Assembly: GCA_001661245.1 (NCBI GenBank)
Contig: KV454011.1
Span: 535,515 to 599,514 of the forward strand
Source of the DNA: Pachysolen tannophilus NRRL Y-2460
Lineage: Eukaryota; Ascomycota; Pichiomycetes; Alaninales; Pachysolenaceae
Direction: 5' to 3'
DNA: 64,000 bases
Each line of letters starts with the position of its first letter. The first letter of the stretch is position 1. The notes beneath the pieces were generated by a model. That model saw nothing but the letters and a program-made list of their open reading frames with translations. It ran no database searches and was not told the origin of the DNA. Positions 10,982 through 20,000 of this stretch are shown here, one piece after another. Position numbers and translations under genes: made by a program.

Positions 10982-12583
10982 TTAATCTTTGTCCTTTTCT
11001 CCATCTTCTTCGTCATCTTCAGCACCACTTCTATCTCTGTCGTAAAATTCGTCCAAGATTTTTGGAGAAATTCTGTTCAACATTTCCTTTGGATAAATTC
11101 TCAATAATGACCAAGCTTGATCTAAACTTTCAAAAATTGTTCTATCTTCATAAGCACCTTGACTAATAAAAGTTTTTTCAAATTTTTCCAAAAATTCTAA
11201 AGATAATTTATCCTCAATACTTAATGCTTCTTCTCCAACAACTGCTTTCATTGCTGCTGCGTCTCTTCCAATAGCATATTTGGCATATAATTGATTAGAA
11301 ACATCACCATGATCTTTTCTAGTCATTCCTTCACCAATGGCACTTTTCATTAATCTGGATAATGAAGGTAAGACATTGATAGGTGGATAAATACCACGGT
11401 TATTTAAAGGACGATCAATGAATATTTGCCCCTCAGTGATATAACCTGTTAAATCAGGAATTGGATGGGTTATATCATCGTTTGGCATTGTTAAAATTGG
11501 AATTTGAGTAATTGAACCATTTCTACCTTCAACTCTACCAGCTCTTTCATAAATTGTTGATAAATCCGTGTACATATAACCAGGATAACCTCTTCTACCT
11601 GGAACTTCTTCTCTTGCAGCAGAAACTTCTCTTAAAGCATCAGCATAAGATGACATATCAGTTAAAATTGTTAAAACGTGACGTTCGGTTTGATATGCTA
11701 AATATTCAGCAGTAGTTAAAGCAAGACGTGGAGTGATAATTCTTTCAATAGTTGGATCATTTGCCAAATTTAAAAATAAAGAAGTTCTCTCTAAAGAACC
11801 ATTTTCTTCAAAATCTTGTTTGAAAAATCTTGAAGTTTCTAAATTAACACCCATAGCTGCAAATACAATCGAGAAATTTTCTTCATGACCATCATGAACA
11901 TCTTTAGTTGGTCTAACCAAGCCTGCTTGTCGACAAATTTGAGCAGCAATTTCATTATGCGGTAAACCAGAAGCTGAAAAAATTGGAATTTTTTGACCTC
12001 TTGCAATAGAATTCATAGTATCGATTGCAGAAATACCTGTTGATATCATTTCTTCAGGGTAAATTCTAGCATATGGATTAATAGGAGAACCATTGATATC
12101 CAAATAATCTTCAGCAAAAACTTTTGGACCATTATCAATCGGTCTACCAGAACCATCAAAAATTCTTCCTAACAGATCCTCTGAAACAGCAATCTTCAAG
12201 TTTTCACCTGTAAATTCAACTCTAGTCTTTTTAACATCAATACCAGAAGTTCCTTCAAAAACTTGGACAACAGCTCTATCACCCCTGACTTCTAAAACCT
12301 GACCTGCTCTAACAGTTCCATCTGGAAGAGTCAAATTAACAATTTCGTTAAAACGAGGAAATTTGACATTTTGTAAAATCACTAATGGTCCATTAATACC
12401 TCCAACAGTGTTATAATTGATACGAGGCTTAATTTTAAAGCTATTAGTAACAGCCTTTTTATTTATCGCAACTAATAATCATCATGATAGCAATGTTAGT
12501 ATATGTCCTAATAATTTAAATTTGATAGTCATTTAAGACGTATTCGTTTTATATTACTTACAAAGTTCTTCATCGGTCAACAT
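10982..12583 (-). CDS. VMA2: Vacuolar H+-ATPase subunit B (spliced)
   Basis: V1-sector non-catalytic B subunit. Two exons are visible. A 22-base first exon (12562-12583) reads MLTDEEL plus one base, with donor GTAAGT. A 90-base intron (12472-12561) has TACTAAC and acceptor TTAG. The long exon starts at 12471 and reads FAINKKAV, which rejoins exactly to the S. cerevisiae N-terminus (DKELFAINKKAV). The product is 503 residues. Strongly conserved blocks include [58 protein letters not shown] and an acidic tail. A CTG codon occurs at the Met of SEDMLGRIF, a site that is Met or Leu in the family. Confidence 0.97.
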
Positions 12584-13190
12584 TCTTGAATAATTATGAT
12601 AGAAAATGTGCAATCTTTTTTAAAAAAAGGCAAGAGTTTTTTTACTTTTTTTTTTTTTAATTCAATTCAATTCTTTTTCAATGACAATTATTAATTCTCA
12701 ACAATCCAATCTAATTGATTTATCTGGATATTTATAAAACTCAAATCCATATATCAGTATTAAATTAATAATATCTTCCAATTGAAATGTATTATTATAA
12801 TATATTTTTTGCTTTTTGGCCTTTAGGAAAATATATTTTCCATTAAGCAGCCACCCGTGTACTTTAGAGCAAGATTAATGATCAAATTTACACCAAATTA
12901 AATTTATTTAAAAGACAAGAAAACACACAATTGTAAAGTCACTAGGTTAAAAGAGTTCTCAATTACCGTTTACAATTGAAATAGACTTGGAAACTACAAC
13001 ATTCACATAGAGATCACTCTTGTGTTCTGTCTTTTTTTAATATCTCTGGAACTATGACTGAAACTTGGTGAGTATATTGATAACACAAACACTACCATAG
13101 TTTTATTCTTAAGCCAAAAGCTCTATTACTATTACTATTACTATTACTATTAATTACTATTATTATTATTACCTATACTTTAGAAATCCT
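12584..13190. other. Intergenic: VMA2 promoter / ATG14 3' flank
   Basis: 607 bases between two minus-strand genes. T-runs lie close to the VMA2 start and a TTACTA microsatellite lies at about 13127-13170 next to the ATG14 stop. No gene is supported. An ATG with a donor-like GTGAGT at 13054 was considered and rejected. Confidence 0.55.
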
Positions 13191-15272
13191 CTAGATAACT
13201 TGCCAATTATCTTCTCCATTTTTAGCATTATCCGTTTTGCTAGCCTTGTATCTGTTATTTGCATTGTTGGAGACCCTTTCATCATCAAAAAATACTGTCT
13301 TATTGTTTCGTTCGCCATTAGAATTACCATTATTACTATTATTACTATTATTATTATTATTACCATTACTATTACTATCACGACCAGTTGCTCGGGTATC
13401 GTTTAATCTTGTAGTTACGCCACCATTTACCAATAACAACTTATCCTGATCGCTGTTTTTGCTTCTTCTATAATCATTAGTAATTTTAGTGTGGTTTTTA
13501 TTGGTGTTTCCACCCCTTTTGTCATCATTACGAGTAGCAGTAAGTATGTCTCTTCCATTACTAATTTTTTTATTATTATTTTCATCATTTTCATCAACTT
13601 GTGATTGTTGTTGCAACCTTAAGAGTCTAATGTCATTCGATAAATATTCGTGAATTTTAGAAGATAAATAATTCAAATTTAATAATTTTTTCATACTTTC
13701 TCCAGTTTGTTTGAACTCTCGTTTGATTGATTCGTTATCGCTGTTAATTTTTTCAGTATCGTCTTCTTCTTCTGCTTTCCAGAAATTTTCCTCTGAAGAT
13801 GAAGATTCCAAATTAATAATACTTCTAGTACTTTCATCCTCTGAAGTTATCTTTGTTCTTCTCCAAAAATTGAAAAATGACATTTTGGAATTATTTTTGA
13901 TCAATGAATTGACATTTGATTTTTCTTGTAAATCAGTATTATTCCTTCCAAGAACTTTTTCATCTTCTTTTCTTAAATTTGAATTAAGATTATTAAAGGA
14001 ATCAAAATCTTCACCATAAATTAATCTCCAAATTAATTTATCAATTCTTAAAATACTCTGGAAATTTATTAAAAAATTAAAATCAAGTTCCACATGATCA
14101 TTTAAAGAATTTGAATAATAAGCAATTAAAATAATTAAATCAATCAATAAACAACTTAACCCTTTTACAAACATCATTAATTGTAAATCATTAATCTCTA
14201 AAAAAAATTGTTTCTTCTTATCTTGAATGTTATTTTTATTATTCTTATCTTTTTCCTTATCTTGATCCTTATTTTTATTTTTATCTGATTTTCTAATAAT
14301 TTTTGGAAGGTATAAAGGATAACATTCTCCACTAACTTGATTTATTAAAACTGGTTTATTAATCTCAAATAAAAAATCGATTTTTCTATTGTTCTTCTTT
14401 AAAATTTTTTTGTTTATATTTAAGATAAAATTTTCATTTGGAAATAAAATTAATTCAAAAGGTAACGCTATTAATAAATATTGAGATGTCAATTTAGTAA
14501 ATTTTGTTAACACTTCCAACGATGCATTTATAATCACTGGTGAATAATTTATATAGTGGGTTATTGGTATTATTGGTACAAATGACATTGTTAAAATTAT
14601 ATTATCATTCTTTTCATTATTTATAATAGTATTATTATATTTAATCCTTTTGATAACAAATAAATTTATCAATTCTTGAAATAATTTCAATTTAGAATTA
14701 TACAACATTTTTTTCCCATTTGCCAATTTTTCATTTTTAATTAATTCAGTATTTTCTTGTAAATTGTTTTTCAAATCATTATAACGTGAATTCAATTTCA
14801 AACTAATATCCCTATTTGATTTCAGTTTATTAGCATTCGCCACCTTTAAAGCATTGGCTCTTTTCAACACTTCACTATTTCTTGTCTTGATGCGTTCAAT
14901 ATTCTCTCTCAATTCCAGTAAGCTGTTATTACACTGGATAATTTCAATATTTAACAACTGTTGAGATAATTTAGCAACTTGATCTATAGAAGGATGGGGT
15001 ATATTGTTCTCGTATAATAATCCAACCAATTTTGGATCTTCATCAAGCTCTTTTTTCTTCAAATAGCCATTGATAAAATTATAAGCATTCTCATTAATAC
15101 AATTACTCAAAATATTATTAATTTCCCGTATCGATAGCTTATTAATACAACTAATATTGATCAAACTTAATCTCAACTTCAACAAACTATAATTGACACA
15201 CGAACAACAATACAACTTATTATTCTCGCTATTATTTATATGACATATATTGCAATATATTGGATCCATCAT
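13191..15272 (-). CDS. ATG14: Autophagy protein Atg14-like (PI3-kinase complex I subunit)
   Basis: About 693 residues, starting at the ATG at 15272 (a second ATG follows at 15269). The N-terminus has the Atg14 cysteine signature, CNICHINNSENNKLYCCSC, comparable with MHCPICH...YCAHC in S. cerevisiae. It is followed by leucine-rich coiled coils (about residues 80-200) and a middle region with ITHYINYSPVIINASLEVLTK and LLIALPFEL, corresponding to the conserved Atg14/Barkor core. The C-terminal 250 residues are disordered and Asn/Ser/Asp-rich with long poly-Asn/Gly stretches, ending in NWQVI (S. cerevisiae ends RWYVVG). Atg14 directs the Vps34-Vps15-Vps30 kinase to autophagosome formation sites. 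It is longer than the 344-residue S. cerevisiae protein because of the tail. Confidence 0.75.
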   Translation of the reverse strand: MMDPIYCNICHINNSENNKLYCCSCVNYSLLKLRLSLINISCINKLSIREINNILSNCINENAYNFINGYLKKKELDEDPKLVGLLYENNIPHPSIDQVAKLSQQLLNIEIIQCNNSLLELRENIERIKTRNSEVLKRANALKVANANKLKSNRDISLKLNSRYNDLKNNLQENTELIKNEKLANGKKMLYNSKLKLFQELINLFVIKRIKYNNTIINNEKNDNIILTMSFVPIIPITHYINYSPVIINASLEVLTKFTKLTSQYLLIALPFELILFPNENFILNINKKILKKNNRKIDFLFEINKPVLINQVSGECYPLYLPKIIRKSDKNKNKDQDKEKDKNNKNNIQDKKKQFFLEINDLQLMMFVKGLSCLLIDLIILIAYYSNSLNDHVELDFNFLINFQSILRIDKLIWRLIYGEDFDSFNNLNSNLRKEDEKVLGRNNTDLQEKSNVNSLIKNNSKMSFFNFWRRTKITSEDESTRSIINLESSSSEENFWKAEEEDDTEKINSDNESIKREFKQTGESMKKLLNLNYLSSKIHEYLSNDIRLLRLQQQSQVDENDENNNKKISNGRDILTATRNDDKRGGNTNKNHTKITNDYRRSKNSDQDKLLLVNGGVTTRLNDTRATGRDSNSNGNNNNNSNNSNNGNSNGERNNKTVFFDDERVSNNANNRYKASKTDNAKNGEDNWQVI

Positions 15273-15460
15273 CCAATTCAATTGACCATCACTTAGACTT
15301 CACATATATATTACTCACAATTAACCAAATTCACATAAATTCATATATATACCATATATATATAAATTATATATATATATGATTAAAAGAAAGAAGTTCC
15401 CCAGTTTGTTATATTAGATGGGGGATTAAACTCTTTATGCACCACCAAATCACCATACTT

Positions 15461-15470
15461 CCTAAAAGGG
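15461..15470. promoter_or_regulatory. Mcm1/CArG-like box CCTAAAAGGG
   Basis: CC-N6-GG box followed by AAAC, 63 bases from a better second copy. Mcm1-family MADS proteins bind CC(A/T-rich 6)GG. Confidence 0.35.
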
Positions 15471-15529
15471 AAACACCCAAAAACAGAAAAAAAGCCTTTC
15501 AACTTCCTATTACGGTAATGGTGTGGCGG

Positions 15530-15545
15530 TTTCCTAAAAAGGAAA
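15530..15545. promoter_or_regulatory. Near-perfect Mcm1 P-box
   Basis: TTTCCTAAAAAGGAAA differs from the classic symmetric P-box TTTCCTAATTAGGAAA at only two central positions. It lies about 220 bases upstream of the GTPase ATG. Confidence 0.5.
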
Positions 15546-15763
15546 CATGATGAGCCACAGATGGGTTATTCATTAATACCTGCATATTGTTCGGAAGTCC
15601 TGTTGTTTAAAATTTTTCATTATAGAGGAAAGAGCTTTATAGATATATATATATATATATAGTTATATGTAGTTTGGATTAAAAGTTGTCCTTTCCCCAA
15701 GGATTGCAAATAATTTTTTCAACTGTCTGTGCTGAGGTGAGGTGTTGTGGTAAGGAAAAAGGG

Positions 15764-16939
15764 ATGACGTCGAGTTGTTCAGCTTTGTGCTGTAAGAATA
15801 TGTTTGAGCCGTTGCGAATTGCTCTCTTGGGAGATTCCGGTTCAGGAAAATCTACATTTCAACTAAAGCTTTCTACTAATCAGTTTGTTGAAACTTATTA
15901 TCCAACAAGTACAACAACACCAACAATATTTGAGTTTTTGCCACAAGGTTCTAACTCGAGATTGATTTTAAGTGGTGACGATGACTTGAAGATTGGAGAA
16001 ATTGAGCAACATTCAAATTTAATATTATCACCTTTATATTTTCAAAAAGATAACAACAAAAATAAAAAAACAGGAATCAATTTAGTTGATTCTAAAGTAA
16101 GATCCAAGAATCCGTATTATGATGTGATATATGAACAAGAGAGACATGTTCCCGGGAATGAGGAACCTTCTCTGTTGATCACTCCAATGTTGGTAGAAAT
16201 AATTGATACCCCACCTTTCAAACCGGATCAAATTGTTCCCTTCTTAGAGGCATCGCTTGATATTAAGTTACCTCCAGATATTTTACATAACTTAGCTAAT
16301 GAACCGAGAAGAGATCATTCTGCTAAGCCATTGATTGTAGCAAGTGGTGCACATGAATTAAATGGGAAAGTTGATGGTTATTTATTAATGTATAGTTCAG
16401 TCCCAAGTTTAAATCCACCTACTTATGAACTGATTCAAAGCTCTTCCAACAATAATGAAGGACATAATACAGATCCAATTGCATTGTTAAAAGTAATGAG
16501 AGCTGCATTAATTGATGCCTGGAAAGAATATGTAAATTATAAGACAAGTTGGGAAAAAGGTGCTGAAACAGATGTTTTTTCATTGATTTATTCGGTAAAA
16601 TCATTATGGAAAAAAAATAAAATTTTAAGAAATGAACAGAAAAAAGCTGCTAAAGAACGTCATGAATATCATGATGATAATGATAACAATAGAGAAACTT
16701 TTATGGAAGATGAAGATTCGGTAAACCCAGAGACTTTACCACCAATTACAATTGTGTGCACTAATGCGGATAGTAAATATAAATCACCAATTTTAATTGA
16801 AGAAGGTAAAAAATTGGCAAAATCTTGGAAATGTGGGTTTGCAGAAATTAGCAGTTTAACGAATGAAAACGTAGAAGAATGCTTAAGCATAATTATTAGG
16901 CAAGTGGTTGAAAAAGAATTATTTCATGGTAAAGATTAA
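15764..16939 (+). CDS. Atypical Ras-like GTPase
   Basis: 391 residues from the ATG at 15764; the open frame extends upstream only through non-ATG codons. After a short cysteine-rich leader (SSCSALCCK), the P-loop is GDSGSGKST in LRIALLGDSGSGKSTFQLKL. A switch-I-like threonine follows in ETYYPTSTTTPTIFEF. The G3 region reads EIIDTPPFKP, where Ras has DTAGQE. The NKxD motif is replaced by VCTNADSKY, and the SAK-type G5 by EISSLTNENVEE. Large inserts lie between the motifs (for example a charged stretch around residues 285-325), and there is no C-terminal CaaX box. I do not recognise a named orthologue. It looks like a fungal small-GTPase relative that may be slow or dead for hydrolysis. Confidence 0.6.
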   Translation: MTSSCSALCCKNMFEPLRIALLGDSGSGKSTFQLKLSTNQFVETYYPTSTTTPTIFEFLPQGSNSRLILSGDDDLKIGEIEQHSNLILSPLYFQKDNNKNKKTGINLVDSKVRSKNPYYDVIYEQERHVPGNEEPSLLITPMLVEIIDTPPFKPDQIVPFLEASLDIKLPPDILHNLANEPRRDHSAKPLIVASGAHELNGKVDGYLLMYSSVPSLNPPTYELIQSSSNNNEGHNTDPIALLKVMRAALIDAWKEYVNYKTSWEKGAETDVFSLIYSVKSLWKKNKILRNEQKKAAKERHEYHDDNDNNRETFMEDEDSVNPETLPPITIVCTNADSKYKSPILIEEGKKLAKSWKCGFAEISSLTNENVEECLSIIIRQVVEKELFHGKD

Positions 16940-17072
16940 AATTGCATATAATTAGGGTAGTATAGATAATTTTTTTTTTAAAAAAATATTTTTACATTTA
17001 TTTATATATTATATTGATAGCATTCAATTATTAATTATTTATACAATATTACACATTATAAAAAGAAATCTT

Positions 17073-20000
17073 TTATTTCTCTCTAGGTTGAATCAAACAA
17101 CTCAACTTCCAAGCTCTGTCATCATCATTTAATTTCAATTGCTTGACTTTCCATAATTCTAATAATATCATTTCTTGTAAAGGCAATACTGGATAAATAT
17201 AATTGTTATCAGGTGTAAAATTTGTTCTTGAAAATCGAGCCCCTAAAATGTTAGAATTTTTCTTGTTTTTCTTAGGACTTGAAGGTACCAGCGATGCTTC
17301 AGTAATCAGATAATACTTTTGAATAAATTGAAGGTCACCAATAATCTTAGTGATTTTGAAATACTTGTCAATGTTAATTAATTTCTGACTCAAGAAAGTG
17401 TTTGATGGCCTGTAATTTGAATTACCTTCCACAACAAAAGTTAAATCTTGTAAAAAGAGGTTCAAATATGGAATAAATCTGATATTCTTATGTTTTTTAG
17501 CTAAAATTTTCTTCAAAATCTTTCTATATATCAGATAGTTCTTTTCAGGATGAATCACTTTGCACAATCTTTCAAAAATCTTTAAATGGTTTTGATCCAA
17601 GTTAGACCATATTCTGGAACATCTACTAATCAAGAAGTTTTGTAACGATATCACAATAGAAGCCAATGAGTTAAAATTGTTCAAACACAATAACGACTGA
17701 GAGATTTGTAACCACTTCTTTAAAATTTCACACCTCTGTTTAATCGTCAAGTTTTCCTGTAACAAAGTCTCTATGACGTATTCCGACAAAGCATTAGTGA
17801 ACAGTAAAGACTTGTTAATATTCGGAGATAATTTCAAGTAAAGCTTTTTCTCAGCAAAATTAGAATCCAATAATTCTTCTATTTTGATTTTTCGGAAAAT
17901 ATTGGATTCGATGATAGTCAACTGCTTTGAAATTTCAATCTCATTGAATTCTAGCAAATGGCTTGGTTTCAATGACAGCGGTAACTTGAAACGTTCATTA
18001 ATCAAAACCGACCAGCTTTCAAAAAAGCTTGAAGTTGAAGAATGTGGCTTCCAATGACGTGTTGTTAAAAATTGCCTGTAAGCCAAATTGATGGTTTCAA
18101 TATTGCTCAATTGACTCTTTGATAACGAAGTACCATAATTACTACTACCGCTACTGTTACTCAACAATGATTTAATAGAATTTGAAGACGATGAACCAGA
18201 ATCAGTTATGTACAAACTTCCCAATTTCTCATCGTTATTAAGCGAAGACGATAAAGATATCATAGAGAATCTGTCATTGTCATTATCATCATCATCTATG
18301 GTGTCATTTTTACCTAAAACCAAAATATCTCTTTCTACCAACTGTTTAACATCTTTCTCAGGTTCCTTAACATTCATGTTTTCTACCGGTAAAGAAGATG
18401 AAGAAATGATTTTTGCAATTGTTTCTATCAATTTCACCGATTCTAGGGGTAAGTAATTCGAAACTCCTTCACTTATAAAATTCAATAACGTTGTCAATAT
18501 CTTGAAATGTTCGATGTTCTTATAATTCCAATATGAACATAACCAGATATTCAAAATCTTCACTATCAACTTCCTCCTACTTTTAAATCTAGATTCCAAA
18601 GAAGAATACATGTTATCACTGTTAGACTTTTGCTCATTGGATAAAAAGGTATTTGACAAATCAAATCTATCAATCAAACAGTCCAATAACTCTTCACTTG
18701 ATCCAAAAAATTTATAATTTATGAAGAAAGTGGATATCAATAGTTCTTCGTTCATAGAGGTTCTGTCACTATTTGACATCAACTCATCAGTCATTAAAAA
18801 TATTAATCCTCTAAATGAAGTACCAATTATATGACCATCCTGGTCTTTCATGATTTCATTTGACACGTTATTCCTGTAATATGGATTATCTTTAATATCT
18901 TTGTTAGCATTACCACTGTCAGTGAAATCTTTGAAAATTTCGTCATTATTAAATAGAGGACTGGAAGTAGAAATGTTTGGTAACTGTTCCAAATAAAATT
19001 CGATTCCTTCTTCATCCAACATCAAAGAACCAGTTTTACCACTTCTCAATGTTGAAAATCTTTTACGTTTGTTTTTGGAGTCTCCTCCGCTTCTTGAACC
19101 AATTTTGTGATCTCTAGATTCAAATTCTTTAGAATTGATTAATCCTACCGTCAACTTCTTTATAAATTCCTCAGGTTCAATTTTCAACTGTGTAAAATCA
19201 ACGTAACTTCTTTTAGAAGATAATTCCAAATTCTTATTGTGAACTTTTTTCTGTAATAAAAATTTCAAAAACGATGAAATATGTATTGATTTGGCAATCA
19301 TTTTTGATGAAATATCTATTAATTTAGCACCTGTCTCGGTATAGTAATAAATTTCTTCATCATTACGTTTTGGAACATTATAGATAAGATTTCTAGATTC
19401 TTGTTCGCTGTTTTTAATAAAGTCACCTTCGAATTTAATAAAATTTCTAATCAAACCTTCCAAGTCAAGCATATAATTTTTCAAAACTTTTTTATGACTC
19501 AAATTTTCCTCAGTTTTAACCAAAATTTCCAAAAATTTAGATCCAATATTAGACAATTCCTTCCATAGCAATAGGATATGATGGGTGAGAATTTCCAATA
19601 ATTTATAACCCATTGCATTGTGTTCTATCAAATCCATCCTACCTATAATGAGACATAAATATGATACCAAGATATTTGAAATCTCATATAGTCTTTCACG
19701 TATATCCGGTGGTTGTGATAATAACGGAATATTATTAAAATCATATTTAAACTTGTTGAATCCAACAGTTTTTGTTTGTGATTCTCCGACGAACAATTCA
19801 TTTTGAATGTTTGGATATTCTACATTCCAAATATCCAAAAATATTATAGATTTCTTCAAAACTTTATAGACGTATAATTCCAAGACTTCAATCTTAGTTA
19901 AATCAACAGTATTTCTATAATCTTTTGCCCTTTCCATTAATTTGTACCAATCTTGTAATAATTGTTTTCTAAGCTTCCTAATGGCAGATTTCTTTTGTAC

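Larger units (their letters stand above)
15273..15763. promoter_or_regulatory. Divergent promoter with two CC(N6)GG Mcm1-type boxes
   Basis: 491 bases between ATG14 (-) and a Ras-like GTPase gene (+). It contains TATATA tracts near both ends and two Mcm1-like boxes, at 15461-15470 and 15530-15545. Confidence 0.5.

Noticed and set aside
13054-13190. ATG followed by a GTGAGT donor, possible small spliced + strand gene
   Set aside because: No convincing branch site and exon follow before the frame runs into the antisense of ATG14. Likely chance.
15686-15763. Upstream extension of the GTPase frame
   Set aside because: It begins at TTG and contains no ATG. The first ATG at 15764 is preferred, so the extra 26 residues are not counted.
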